Shown: piece by piece, positions 35,913-45,723 of the stretch
Layout: every line of letters starts with the position of its first letter
Numbering within the stretch: position 1 is the first letter of the stretch
Source of the DNA: Opitutus sp. GAS368
GTDB lineage: Bacteria; Verrucomicrobiota; Verrucomicrobiia; Opitutales; Opitutaceae
Direction of reading: 5' to 3'
NCBI RefSeq assembly: GCF_900104925.1
Contig: NZ_LT629735.1
Span: 2,897,001-2,961,000, forward strand
Length of the DNA: 64,000 nucleotides
Made by a program: the position numbers and the translations under genes
Notes under the pieces: generated by a model
The model's database searches: none
What the model was told of the DNA's origin: nothing
The model's input: the letters and a program-made list of their open reading frames with translations, nothing else

Positions 35913-35985
35913 TCATCCTGAGCCGGGCGAAGGATCCAGAGGCACGCGCGAATCCTGCTGGATCCTTCGCCCCGGCTCAGGATGA
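35913..35985. repeat. palindrome, tcatcctgagccgggcgaag arms
   Basis: tcatcctgagccgggcgaag with gatcca at the left is mirrored by tggatccttcgccccggctc with aggatga at the right, one bulge. This type of sequence is a widespread bacterial intergenic palindrome. Confidence 0.75.
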
Positions 35986-36047
35986 CCGGCAGCGAAAGTG
36001 ACGGATTGAGCGCCGGATTGGGCGGTTAAGGTATTTTGCAAACACAC

Positions 36048-36200
36048 CCTGGCACTACACCGTCAGGTATGTGATGCCCGGGTGACACACCCCGGCGCTA
36101 CGCGCCATCAGCCGTCGCCGGGCCTATGGCCGACAGGCCCCTCTCCAGTGGGGACCCGAACCTACGCTGGCGACAATCCCCTCTGGAGAGGGGTGGCAGG
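36048..36200. repeat. partial copy of the 10-201 MITE-like repeat
   Basis: cctggcactacaccgtcagg (36048-36067) matches the end at 10-29. The ccctctccagtggggacc and caatcccctctggagagggg segments match the interior. The right inverted end is absent. Confidence 0.6.
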
Positions 36201-36313
36201 AAGCCAGCAACGGCGAGGTCTCCGCCTCGGCGAGGCGTGTGAATATCTTGTCACGCAACGGTCACGTGCATCGGCGCAACCCGGGAGTATAGTGCCTGTC
36301 CCTCCCGACCCGC

Positions 36314-36520
36314 ATGCCTCTCCTCGAAGCCCCCGCCGCCGTTCCCGCGATTCAGCGAAATGATCTGGCGCACCTGCAGCTGGAGATCGCCCGGCGGGCG
36401 GACCAGCTGGCCCGTCTGGTTATCAGCGACCCGGTCACCGATATCGACCTCTGGTCCCAGGCGGAGCAGGAGGTCTTCGCCCGGCTCCGGCGCGCCGGGG
36501 CGAATGTAACAGACCTGTGA
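36314..36520 (+). CDS. 68-residue hypothetical protein
   Basis: A helical soluble protein (DLAHLQLEIARRADQLARLV, then ISDPVTDIDLWSQAEQEVFA) preceded by a hydrophobic MPLLEAPAAVPAI. It is followed by a strong hairpin at 36623. The size and the DLW-QAE-EV pattern recall small DUF2934-like or uncharacterised Verrucomicrobial proteins. No function assigned. Confidence 0.45.
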   Translation: MPLLEAPAAVPAIQRNDLAHLQLEIARRADQLARLVISDPVTDIDLWSQAEQEVFARLRRAGANVTDL

Positions 36521-37260
36521 ACTCGGCCGGCCGGCCGGGAATTCTTCGAACGAAAACCCGGACGCTACGTCTGTCTCCTCGTTCAGAGGTTCTTTAGTGT
36601 GTTAAAAGGTGTTAGGTCAGAAAAGGCCGGCCCAGGGGTGGGCCGGCCTTACTGTTTTCATTGATAGCGGGCGTTCCGACCGGGGCGAATCCCTCAGGTT
36701 TGTGCCTGCTGCCACCCTTTGGGCACCCGCATCAGTCACCCTCCGCTCCGCTACGGGCTGTTGCATCAAGCTGCACGACGCCATCTCCGTGACTACGGTT
36801 TCAGGTCTTAAGTTCCAGGTTTCCCCTCCGAAGGATCCCTGAATGCATCCTCAGGATAGCGCAAGGATGGGCGAGGGATCTACGAAGGAAGTCCGAAGCC
36901 TTCAGCCGGGGATCAGACTGATCCCGTTTTCCGTAAACGCGCCCGGCATCCCGGAATGGGCGGATGGATAAAATCATGTCGGACCCCTTTCGCTGCTCCA
37001 TCGATGGAGACAATGCCAACTTGAGACAGATCAGGTCGGTCTGCAGGGTGTTAACGCGTGGAACGTGGCCGGGAAGCTGCACAGAAAATTCATTTCAGGA
37101 CGGCAGGGATTCTCCAGGCGGATCCGTGGGTTACTGGACCGTCCATCCACAAAGCGTTGGATTCACCCATGGCCGGGGCCTAAGGTTTTCAGGCACGAGA
37201 TACACGCCCCGCCATTCGCTTTCGTGGCGCGGCTGGAGTTCGTTTTTACCCCCAAAGCAT
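36521..37260. other. intergenic region before the carbohydrate locus
   Basis: Apart from the hairpin at 36623-36650 nothing is recognised. An open frame runs from 36964 into the next gene but lacks protein-like character before 37261. Confidence 0.4.
36623..36650 (+). terminator. probable rho-independent terminator
   Basis: A perfect 12-bp stem aaggccggccca / tgggccggcctt around a gggg loop, with gaaaa before it and actgtttt after it. It may work in both directions. Confidence 0.65.
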
Positions 37261-39039
37261 ATGAAGAATATTATTTCGCCGCTTCGGCCTTTTGTCGTGG
37301 TGCTGCTGGCATTCGGCAGCCTGTCTGCCGGCGCCACCAGCTATTACGTAAACAGCAGCTCGGGATTGAACTCCAACAACGGAACCAGCCCCGGCACGCC
37401 TTGGTTTGATTTCACCAACGTCAACTCGCACACGTTCGCTGCGGGGGACAGTATCTTTCTCGCCTGTGGCAGCACGTGGAATCAGGAGATGGACATTCAC
37501 GGCGGGGGCTCCTCCTGGACCTCGCCGCTCACGATCACCAGCTACGGCAGCGGCGCGCGCCCAAAGATCCAGCGCAACTCAGGCGCGAATGACCGCACCA
37601 TCAAGCTCATCAATCCAGACTACATCCTGATCAGCGGTCTCGAAATCTGCAACGCCGGCGACGGCATTCAGGCCCGCTGGACCAGCCTGGGGCACCAAGG
37701 CCTGCATTTCGCAAATCTCTACATTCATAACATCAATCAGGTCTATAATCATACACCCGCGACCACCGATAACATCGAATACTCCTTTGGCATCGACCTG
37801 CAGAACGATCCGTCCTTCACCACGCTGCCGAACTCAAGCCAATGGCTGTGCAAGGATATCCAGATTACGAAATGCCAGTTTTCCAACGTGATGGCGTGCT
37901 GGGGAACCTTCGATCGGTATAATATCTCGGGGGTCTACGACACGACCTATTCGTTCCAGGATGTCATTGTGTCCGGGTGTTGGGCGCATGACTGTCAGGC
38001 CGATATTGCGGTCGTCGATTCCACCAATGTCCTGATCGCGGGGAACTATTTCAACAACCTCGCGACGATGGCGCTGCCCCAGGGGACCACCGCCATATTT
38101 CAATGGCGCACGGAAAGCGTGACCTACCTCAACAATGTGATGGATACCGTGCCGTCGACCGGCTCACCCGACCAATGCTTCATCGATATCGAAGCGTATG
38201 CCAACAATTCCTATATCGTCGCAAATTATGTGAACAACACCGCCGGGCCCGGGTTCGAGTTCCTGCAACTGCCGGCGGGATCCAATCCACCACGCGATCC
38301 GGCGACCGACCACAACACCAACAATATTGTTTGGTCCAACGCTTTCCTGAACAACGGGAATTACTCGCTTCGGTCAGTTTCTGCCAATGGCAACACCATC
38401 ACGGGCTCTATTTGGGACAACATCTACTACGAGCCATCCACGGGCTTCACGACCGGGGACTTCTCGGGATTTTCCATTCCGGCCAATCAGATTGCCGCCG
38501 CCTCCGCCGGTTCCATCTACTGTGTCGGCTATCAATTCAGCCCCACAACCCAGGGGTCGAATCAATGGCGCTACCAATATTGGAATGGCAGCGCCTGGAA
38601 TGACTGCCCGACTTTCATCGGCACTCCCGGGGTGTGGGATGGCGGGTCAGCCTATGCCTGGGCGGACAACAATAACGGGCAGGTGGGGCAATTTACCCTG
38701 CTGCCGGACTCCAATGGCGCCTACTGGGTGGCGCACTCCTGGGTGGCGCCGTCCACCGGGACGATCAGCATTCGGGGCCGGGTTTATCTTACGGATTCCG
38801 CTGGCGGCAGTGGGGTGGGTGCCTTGGTCTACCAGAATGGAGCAACAAACCGCCAGCTTTGGCCTGCAACCTCGGGCGGGCAATCGCTGGCCGGCACCTA
38901 CGGCAGCAGAGGCTTCGACACCATAGTTGACAGCATTTCAGTCACAGCCGGGGATGTCATCCATTTCTGCGTCGGGACTTCCAGTGGAACGAATGCGCAT
39001 GATACGGTGGGTTGGATGCCCATTATCACCTATCGATAG
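37261..39039 (+). CDS. secreted right-handed beta-helix protein (polysaccharide lyase-like)
   Basis: A 592-residue protein from the ATG at 37261. The signal peptide ends SLSAGATS. The next ~370 residues have the features of a parallel beta-helix (YYVNSSSGLNSNNGTSPGTP, then YILISGLEICNAGDGIQARW and VLIAGNYFNNLATMALPQGT). This is the layout of pectate lyase-like or glycan-degrading enzymes. The C-terminal ~200 residues are beta-rich and may bind carbohydrate (YQYWNGSAWNDCPTFIG). Catalytic residues are not identifiable. It opens a locus with a LacI regulator and sugar genes. Confidence 0.7.
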   Translation: MKNIISPLRPFVVVLLAFGSLSAGATSYYVNSSSGLNSNNGTSPGTPWFDFTNVNSHTFAAGDSIFLACGSTWNQEMDIHGGGSSWTSPLTITSYGSGARPKIQRNSGANDRTIKLINPDYILISGLEICNAGDGIQARWTSLGHQGLHFANLYIHNINQVYNHTPATTDNIEYSFGIDLQNDPSFTTLPNSSQWLCKDIQITKCQFSNVMACWGTFDRYNISGVYDTTYSFQDVIVSGCWAHDCQADIAVVDSTNVLIAGNYFNNLATMALPQGTTAIFQWRTESVTYLNNVMDTVPSTGSPDQCFIDIEAYANNSYIVANYVNNTAGPGFEFLQLPAGSNPPRDPATDHNTNNIVWSNAFLNNGNYSLRSVSANGNTITGSIWDNIYYEPSTGFTTGDFSGFSIPANQIAAASAGSIYCVGYQFSPTTQGSNQWRYQYWNGSAWNDCPTFIGTPGVWDGGSAYAWADNNNGQVGQFTLLPDSNGAYWVAHSWVAPSTGTISIRGRVYLTDSAGGSGVGALVYQNGATNRQLWPATSGGQSLAGTYGSRGFDTIVDSISVTAGDVIHFCVGTSSGTNAHDTVGWMPIITYR

Positions 39040-39127
39040 CCGGCGGTGGACGGCTTCCTTGCCGGGCGGGAACCGCCCGGCAAACTTTGCGTTGCGCGCA
39101 GGCTGACAGGCGAGCAGCTACCTAGCC

Positions 39128-40192
39128 ATGAACATTCGTGATATTGCGCGCCACGCCGGTCTCTCGAAATCCGCCGTGTCGCTGGCGTTGCGCGATCATC
39201 CGAGCATTCCGGGTAAGACCCGGGCAAAAATCAAGGCACTCGCCAAGAAGCTCGGATATCAGCCGGACCCGACTGTGGCCAAAGTGATGGGGGCGATTGC
39301 ACGCCACGACACCTCCGATGTCACTGCGCCGATTGTTGTGCTTTCGGACTGGCCGACGCCCAAGCACTGGCTGAATGCCGGTCATGGGTTGCGGCGATTT
39401 TATCGTGGATTGAACGACCGGGCAAAAGAACTGGGTTACCGGCTGGAAGAGATCTGGCTCCGGGCACCCGGGATGACGCCGCGGCGCGTCGAGCAAATAT
39501 TGGCCGCCCGGGGGACGGAGGGTATTGTCGTTTTGAATTATCCTGAAGCGCCCGCTCGCTTGCAGCTGGATTTGTCCCCCTACGCTTGTGTCGTCATCGG
39601 TCGAGCTTTGGTGCAGCCCCGGCTTTATGCCGTGGATCACGATCACCACCAGGGGTTGTTTGAATGTCTCACCCAGGTGAGGCAACGCGGCTACAAGCGA
39701 CCGGGCTTGGTCCTGACCAATGACGCCAATGAGCGGACAATGCATTGCTGGGCGGCCGCTTATCACTTCTTCCTCAGTGAGATTCCGAAGAAAGATCGCA
39801 TTCCCTTTCTGTTGCTACCCGGATCGACCTCCCAGTCCCTGAAGCGCTGGATCAAGGCCTATCGTCCTGATGTGATTCTGTCGGCGGATTTCACCATCCT
39901 GAAGGCGCTGGAGGGCGTTGGCCTGCAGGTGCCAAAGGATGTCGGCCTCGCGGTGCTCTTTTGGCGCGAGGAGAATCACTTTGTGGCGGGCATTGATACC
40001 CAGGACGAGGCTCAATCCGGCCGAGCCATTGACCTGTTGATTGAGCAGATGCGGCGCAACCAACACGGGATACTTCATAGGCCGGAAACAATACTCTTCG
40101 ACGGGACCTGGAAGGACGGCGCCAGTTTGCCGTTGGCCCCGGCCTCGGCGCGCGGACAACCGGTGACGGGCAGTCTGGCGCGAGGTGCATGA
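39128..40192 (+). CDS. LacI-family transcriptional regulator
   Basis: The 354-residue protein begins with a LacI helix-turn-helix (MNIRDIARHAGLSKSAVSLA, then LRDHPSIPGKTRAKIKALAK and LGYQPDP hinge). A periplasmic-binding-protein-like sensor domain follows (about 65-335; VVLNYPEAPARLQLDL, then YKRPGLVLTNDANERTMHCW). It probably controls the adjacent receptor, transporter and isomerase genes in response to a sugar. The ligand is unknown. Confidence 0.92.
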   Translation: MNIRDIARHAGLSKSAVSLALRDHPSIPGKTRAKIKALAKKLGYQPDPTVAKVMGAIARHDTSDVTAPIVVLSDWPTPKHWLNAGHGLRRFYRGLNDRAKELGYRLEEIWLRAPGMTPRRVEQILAARGTEGIVVLNYPEAPARLQLDLSPYACVVIGRALVQPRLYAVDHDHHQGLFECLTQVRQRGYKRPGLVLTNDANERTMHCWAAAYHFFLSEIPKKDRIPFLLLPGSTSQSLKRWIKAYRPDVILSADFTILKALEGVGLQVPKDVGLAVLFWREENHFVAGIDTQDEAQSGRAIDLLIEQMRRNQHGILHRPETILFDGTWKDGASLPLAPASARGQPVTGSLARGA

Positions 40193-40401
40193 GCGGGCAA
40201 GGCGTGGTAGGACCTGGAACCAGCATGGACCACCCGATCAATGGACAGTCCAGTGGCGAAGACGTTGTGCCGGGCGGGCCGGGGAATATCGCTGACAGCC
40301 GCACCCCAAAGCACACCCCAGTCTCGAGGAATATGCCGGCCCCGGCCGGTTTTTCATCCAGACAAGATGTGCCGCGGTGTGCCTCTGAAACCCCGTCACC
40401 C

Positions 40402-42657
40402 ATGAATTCCACCCCCAAGCATTACCTTCCCCTGTCGCGGCTGCTTATTATTTTGACCGCAGTCGCTCTTGCCCCCCTGGCCCGCGCACAAACGGACACC
40501 ACTTCCACCCCGTCGAAGAAAGCGACGCAGGATGACATCATCACGCTCACGCCCTTCACGGTTCGCGGTGATTCCGCGGCCGACGGCTACCGGGTGGATT
40601 CGACGACGACCGGCGCGAAGATCAACACGCCGCTGAACGAGCTGCCGATCACCATCAACGTGCTGAACCGGGAGTTCCTGACCGACATGAATGTCTACAA
40701 GGTGCAGGACGCCACGGCGTATGTGGCGGGCGTGACCAATGCGAACCGCAATGAGAACGACACGGAGACCTACACGATCCGCGGCTTCCAGAGTTCGTCC
40801 CCGCTCCGCAACGGCATCGCCTTCAATTCGATCACCGATATCTCGAACATCGAGCGGGTCGAGGTCGCCAAAGGCCCGGCCGCGATTCTCTACGGCGTGG
40901 TCGAGCCGGGTGGCGTGGTAAATTACACCACCAAGCGCCCGCTGGCGAACTATGCGGCCACCATCGAGGAGACAGTCGGAAGCTATTCGCTCTACCGCAC
41001 TGATTTCGATTTCAACGTGCCGCTGAACGACAGCAAGACGCTCCTCTTCCGGGTGCCAGGCGCCTACTCTGACAAGGATACCTCGCAGAAATACGAGAAG
41101 TCGAAGACGTTTTTCATCAATCCGGTCCTGACGTGGAAGCTCACCCCCAAGACCCTGGTGACCTTCGACTACTCCTACAAAAAGGAGACGGGCAACTTCG
41201 CCCGCGGCGGCATCATCGGCGCGCTGCAGCCCAATGCGAATTTCCCCCAGGCGGTGAGCATTTTCAATGTGCCGGGTTTCGGCGAGGAATACGGCACCTC
41301 CTTCCCGGGCGGGCACCTGTATAACCAGCATAGCTACGGTGAAATCCGGGTGGAGCAGATCATCGACAGCCACATCACCCTGCAGGGCATCTTCAGCCAG
41401 GACCAGTTTCACTTCGACGACGTCTCGGCCTTCCTCAACACCTTCCGGACGCCGGCGGCGGCGAATGTCTCCCTGCCCACCTCGGCGACGCAGCTCACGT
41501 CGCAATTCTTCCCATTTGACGAACGGTATCGCACGAAGTCCCGCTATTACGAGATCAACGCGCTCCTGCGTTACGACCTGGGCAAGGTTCACACCACCAC
41601 CCTGCTGGGCGTTTCGGGCACCCGCATGGTCGAGTCCGAGGGCGCCTTCTACATCACACCCGGGCCGTTCCCCTTCACGGTGGATCCGAGCCAGCCGGAC
41701 GCGGTGCGTTTCGCCGCGATGCCCGCCGACACGAGCAACTTCGTCAAATGGTTCGATTATTCGCTCGGCGCCACGACCCCGGGTTTTGGCCGCGCCAACC
41801 TGTTTGTCACCGAGCAAATCGGCGCCCTGGACAACAAGCTGCACCTGATGGGCGGCATCCGCCGCCAGAGTTATGCCGACGTGAATGTCACCAAGACGCT
41901 GCCGCAAATCGGCGGGATCTACGAGGTGACCCATGGGCTCTCGTTCTACGCGACCTATTCCGGCACGGACAAATCCAACGGCCTGCGCGCCAGCGACCAG
42001 GCGGTCCGCCCACTCGAGACCAGCAAGGGTTATGACTTCGGCTTCAAGCTGGACCTGCTCGACTCGAAACTGACGGGCTCGATCGCCTACTTCGACATCA
42101 AGAAGACGAACGTGAAGATCACCAACCCCGGCGGCTTCATCGACCAGACGACCGGCCAGATTCTTCCCGGCGCGGACAACGTGCTCATCGCCGGCGAGGC
42201 GGAGGCGAAGGGGGTTGAAGTGGATCTGCAGGCGAGGCCGGTCAAGGGACTCCAGCTCGGCCTGGGTTACGCCCACACCGACGCGAAGGACACCAAGGAC
42301 ACCGATCCAGCCCTGCAGGGCTCAACTTTCCCCGGCGTGGTGAAGGACGCGCTCGTATTCTTTGGCAAATTCCGGGTCGAGGGGGGCGTGCTGGCCAACC
42401 TGGATGTCGGCGCGGGCATGCAATACAACTTTGGGACGGTCCATTATGACGCGATCACGAACCCATTTTACGGCATCGCGACCCACGGGAACACAAAGAA
42501 CATCCATGTCTTCGCGCACTACCCGATCGTATGGGATAAGCACCGGGTCACCTTGGGTCTCGCGGTGAACAACCTGACCGACGACCGCTATTTCGTCCGG
42601 TCCCTGGAGCTTTCCGACGCGCGGCAGGTTCTCTTCTCTGCCGAAGTAAAGTTCTGA
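40402..42657 (+). CDS. TonB-dependent receptor of the carbohydrate locus
   Basis: A 751-residue protein from the ATG at 40402, chosen for the signal peptide (SRLLIILTAVALAPLARAQ). TonB-box-like LTPFTVRGDSAADGY is followed by a plug (about 70-190; ETYTIRGFQSSSPLRNGIAF, then IERVEVAKGPAAILYGVVEP) and a barrel ending RQVLFSAEVKF. The form resembles siderophore-type receptors that are expanded in Opitutaceae. The neighbours suggest an oligosaccharide substrate. Confidence 0.92.
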   Translation: MNSTPKHYLPLSRLLIILTAVALAPLARAQTDTTSTPSKKATQDDIITLTPFTVRGDSAADGYRVDSTTTGAKINTPLNELPITINVLNREFLTDMNVYKVQDATAYVAGVTNANRNENDTETYTIRGFQSSSPLRNGIAFNSITDISNIERVEVAKGPAAILYGVVEPGGVVNYTTKRPLANYAATIEETVGSYSLYRTDFDFNVPLNDSKTLLFRVPGAYSDKDTSQKYEKSKTFFINPVLTWKLTPKTLVTFDYSYKKETGNFARGGIIGALQPNANFPQAVSIFNVPGFGEEYGTSFPGGHLYNQHSYGEIRVEQIIDSHITLQGIFSQDQFHFDDVSAFLNTFRTPAAANVSLPTSATQLTSQFFPFDERYRTKSRYYEINALLRYDLGKVHTTTLLGVSGTRMVESEGAFYITPGPFPFTVDPSQPDAVRFAAMPADTSNFVKWFDYSLGATTPGFGRANLFVTEQIGALDNKLHLMGGIRRQSYADVNVTKTLPQIGGIYEVTHGLSFYATYSGTDKSNGLRASDQAVRPLETSKGYDFGFKLDLLDSKLTGSIAYFDIKKTNVKITNPGGFIDQTTGQILPGADNVLIAGEAEAKGVEVDLQARPVKGLQLGLGYAHTDAKDTKDTDPALQGSTFPGVVKDALVFFGKFRVEGGVLANLDVGAGMQYNFGTVHYDAITNPFYGIATHGNTKNIHVFAHYPIVWDKHRVTLGLAVNNLTDDRYFVRSLELSDARQVLFSAEVKF

Positions 42658-42758
42658 TCTGAACCGGCGTCATCCGCACATCACCCGCAGAGGAACCCCT
42701 CTGCGGGAATCTTTTCTAGACGGCACGGCAAGCAGCCACGCTGACAGACACCTGTTCC

Positions 42759-43898
42759 ATGAGTCAAAAATACGAGATCGGAGTCTACTACTTTCCCGGT
42801 TATCACGCCGATCAACGGGTGTCCGACTGGCACGGGCCCGGCTGGACGGAGTGGAAATTGCTTCGGGCCGCCAAACCGCGCTTCAAGGGACATCAGCAGC
42901 CGAAGGTCCCGCTGTGGGGTTATGAAAATGAGTCATTGCCGGCGGCGATGAAGAAGAAGGCGGACATGGCTTCACGCCATGGCATCAATCATTTCATCTT
43001 CGATTGGTATCACTACGGCGGGCGCCCCTTTCTGAATGGCGCGCTGGATGATGGTTTTCTCGGGATCAAGGGCGGACCCGCGATCAAGTTCGCGCTGATG
43101 TGGGCCAACCATGACTGGCTCAACATCCAGCCCGCGTCACTGAACGGAGAAAACCCATTGCTGCTGTCCGGGTTGGTCGGCCGCAAAGATTTCGATCGAA
43201 TCGCGGCCCATGTGATCGAGAAATATTTCAGCTCGCCGCACTATTGGACAATTGCGGGGTGCCCCTATTTCTCAATTTACGACCTGCCAAACCTGATCAA
43301 GGGGCTGGGCGGAGTCGCCCGCCTGAAGGAAGCGCTGCGTTCCTTTCGCCGGCGGGTCGAGCGGGCGGGGTTCCCCGGGCTGCATCTCAATCTGGTCCAT
43401 TGGCAGAATACGATTGTCGGCAGCCGGAACGGCCTGGCGAGACCGGAGGAGACAATTCACCGCCTCGAATTCGACAGTGTCTCATCCTATGTGTGGATCC
43501 ATCACTACCCCGAACGACGCTATGTGTTTCCGCAGACCAGCTACCTGAATGTATTGAAATACAACGTAGGCTATTGGCGCAAGACCAGCACGGAATTCAA
43601 CATCCCGTATTTCCCCAATGTGACGATGGGCTGGGATGCGTCGCCGCGGTGCGCGCAAACCGATGCATTCGAGCGCCGCACCTATCCCTTCATGGCCACC
43701 TTGCAGGGCAACACCCCGGCAAGTTTCCGGCGGGCGTTGCGCCTGGCGAAAAACCATGTCGATGCACAACGGCTGCCCGCCCGGCATTTCAGCATCAATG
43801 CCTGGAATGAGTGGACCGAGGGCAGCTACCTGGAACCGGACCGGCGGAACGGCTTTGCCTATCTGGAGGCGATCAGGGAAGTTTTCGGCGCAACCTAG
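42759..43898 (+). CDS. GH99-like (WbsX-type) glycoside-active protein
   Basis: The 379-residue protein lacks a signal peptide. It matches the WbsX/GH99-like family: IGVYYFPGYHADQRVSDWHG, GWTEWKLLRAAKPRFKGHQQ, HGINHFIFDWYHYGGRPFLN and the C-terminal SINAWNEWTEGSYLEPD motif. Members act on polysaccharides, and GH99 enzymes cut inside mannans. Substrate here is unknown. The next gene starts 3 bp after its stop, so it is in an operon with the symporter. Confidence 0.85.
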   Translation: MSQKYEIGVYYFPGYHADQRVSDWHGPGWTEWKLLRAAKPRFKGHQQPKVPLWGYENESLPAAMKKKADMASRHGINHFIFDWYHYGGRPFLNGALDDGFLGIKGGPAIKFALMWANHDWLNIQPASLNGENPLLLSGLVGRKDFDRIAAHVIEKYFSSPHYWTIAGCPYFSIYDLPNLIKGLGGVARLKEALRSFRRRVERAGFPGLHLNLVHWQNTIVGSRNGLARPEETIHRLEFDSVSSYVWIHHYPERRYVFPQTSYLNVLKYNVGYWRKTSTEFNIPYFPNVTMGWDASPRCAQTDAFERRTYPFMATLQGNTPASFRRALRLAKNHVDAQRLPARHFSINAWNEWTEGSYLEPDRRNGFAYLEAIREVFGAT

Positions 43899-43901
43899 AC
43901 C

Positions 43902-45362
43902 ATGGCCGTTACACCCACCAGCACGGCGACCCGCACGGAGACGCTTCCGTTTGGGCAAAGACTGGCCTACGCTTCCGGTAATTTCGCCAGCCTGACCACG
44001 GGCTATGGTATCAGCAGCCTGGCCAATTATGTCTTCAATATCGCGCTCGGGGTGAATCCCGCACTGGTAGGCTTGGCGCTGGCCTTGCCGCGACTGTTGG
44101 ATCTTTTCACCGACCCACTGGCCGGCTACCTGTCTGACACCTACAGACAGCAACACGATCGACGGTCATTCATCGCGCTTGGCGCCGTGGTGTCGTCAGG
44201 TTTCTTCGCGCTGGTCTGGCTTTTCCCAGACGGAATGTCGGAGCGAGGCTATTTCCTGTGGTTGTTGCTCTTCTCCTGCGCGACCTACACCGGGTGGTCA
44301 TTTCTTTCGATTCCCTGGCAGGCGCTGGGTTTTGAGCTGACAGAAAGCTATCACGAGCGGACACGCCTGATGGCGGCATCCACCTTTTTGGGCGGAGCAG
44401 CCGGGGTGTTTTATGGCTGGTCATATGCCGCCACCCAATTGAAATGCTTCACGGGCACAATCAATGGGGCGAGATGGGTGGGCGGGGTGATGGCATTCTC
44501 GATCCTGGTTTCGGGCCTGTGCACGGTCTTTTTCTGCAAAGAAAAGCCGCTGGTGGCCATCCGGGGCGGCGCGCCCACAAAATCGAAGGCGAACCTGGGC
44601 GAATTCTTCAAATCACTCCGACGGGTGTTTGGCAGCCGCCCGTTCCGGCTGCTAGCGGGGGCCGTGGTCTTCATGTGTCTCGGTGTCTTCAGCGTGTCCG
44701 GCATCGGTCCGTATATCGCCATCTATTTCATCCACGGCGGGGACCAGGCGCATGGTTCGCTCCTGATCGGGGCTGCTTCGACCGCCTGGCAGGGCACCAG
44801 CATGATTCTCGCAGGCCCCCTGGTGCTGCTGGCCAAACGATACGGGAAGAAGCAGGCCTTGTTGCTTTTCCTGGGACTGGCTTTGGCGGGAAACCTGCTG
44901 AAATGGGTCTGCTACACCCCGGCATTGCCGTGGCTCTTTGTGGTGCCTTCGATGTTCTTTGCAGCCGGATTTACGGGACTCTGGACGCTGACACCCTCGA
45001 TGGTCGCCGATGTCTGCGACTTTGAGGCCGAAGCGAACAACTGGCGTGACTCGGGGATGTTCGCCGCTTTCTACACTTGGATGATCAAGCTCGGCTCAAC
45101 GGTGGCCTTCGCCTTGGGTGGCATCCTGATCAACCTGACAGGGTTCGATGTGACGAAAGGCTCGATCCAGGATGCGCCAACAATCTTTTGGATGCGGGTC
45201 GTGGATTTTTCCCTGCCGGCGGTCACCATTGTGGTGGCGATGCTGCTGGTGAGCAGATTTCCGATCACTGAGGGGATCATGGCTTCGGTGCGGCAGCGAC
45301 TGGATGCTCGCGCAGGTGAAGACGGGTCTTCCATGCCGGTGCCAGTTGCCGCGCCCAGGTGA
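43902..45362 (+). CDS. GPH-family sugar:cation symporter (MFS)
   Basis: The 486-residue protein has 12 predicted transmembrane helices. The N-terminal pattern ALALPRLLDLFTDPLAGYLSD matches the MelB/GPH signature (D-P-G-x-x-x-D), followed by the basic loop TYRQQHDRRSF. It imports a glycoside or monosaccharide with H+ or Na+. It sits 4 bp upstream of rhaM. Confidence 0.9.
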   Translation: MAVTPTSTATRTETLPFGQRLAYASGNFASLTTGYGISSLANYVFNIALGVNPALVGLALALPRLLDLFTDPLAGYLSDTYRQQHDRRSFIALGAVVSSGFFALVWLFPDGMSERGYFLWLLLFSCATYTGWSFLSIPWQALGFELTESYHERTRLMAASTFLGGAAGVFYGWSYAATQLKCFTGTINGARWVGGVMAFSILVSGLCTVFFCKEKPLVAIRGGAPTKSKANLGEFFKSLRRVFGSRPFRLLAGAVVFMCLGVFSVSGIGPYIAIYFIHGGDQAHGSLLIGAASTAWQGTSMILAGPLVLLAKRYGKKQALLLFLGLALAGNLLKWVCYTPALPWLFVVPSMFFAAGFTGLWTLTPSMVADVCDFEAEANNWRDSGMFAAFYTWMIKLGSTVAFALGGILINLTGFDVTKGSIQDAPTIFWMRVVDFSLPAVTIVVAMLLVSRFPITEGIMASVRQRLDARAGEDGSSMPVPVAAPR

Positions 45363-45366
45363 AGTC

Positions 45367-45714
45367 ATGACGGCGACGCATCCAGGCAGCAATGCACCGC
45401 TTATGCGCAAAGCATTCATCATGGCCGTGAATCTCGGACGGGCGGAGGAATACATCCACCGGCACAATCCGATCTGGCCGGAGCTGGCGCAGACGCTCAA
45501 AGCCCATGGTGTTCGCAACTACTCGATCTTCTACCATCCGGCGAGCCGACAGCTCTTCGGCTATGTGGAAATCCAAAGCGAGCTGCGGTGGGCGGCAATT
45601 GCCCAAACCGAGATTTGCCAGCGGTGGTGGCGGCATATGAGTGAGCTGATGCCGACGAATGATGACGGCAGCCCGGCCACGGCCGCACTCCAAGAGGTTT
45701 TTCACTTGAAATAA
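45367..45714 (+). CDS. rhaM: L-rhamnose mutarotase family protein
   Basis: The 115-residue protein closely follows RhaM: RKAFIMAVNLGRAEEYIHRH, NPIWPELAQTLKAHGVRNYS, CQRWWRHMSELMP and LQEVF. RhaM interconverts alpha and beta anomers of L-rhamnose; related enzymes act on L-fucose. The start at 45367 has an aggtga ribosome-binding site. A shorter start at 45403 would match E. coli RhaM length. The next gene follows after 9 bp. Confidence 0.88.
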   Translation: MTATHPGSNAPLMRKAFIMAVNLGRAEEYIHRHNPIWPELAQTLKAHGVRNYSIFYHPASRQLFGYVEIQSELRWAAIAQTEICQRWWRHMSELMPTNDDGSPATAALQEVFHLK

Positions 45715-45723
45715 TCCCATTCC

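Larger units (their letters stand above)
35622..36313. other. intergenic region with several palindromes
   Basis: No gene is seen. Contains palindromes at 35779-35851 and 35913-35985 and a partial MITE at 36048-36200. A Zur-like operator was looked for upstream of 35621 and not recognised. Confidence 0.5.
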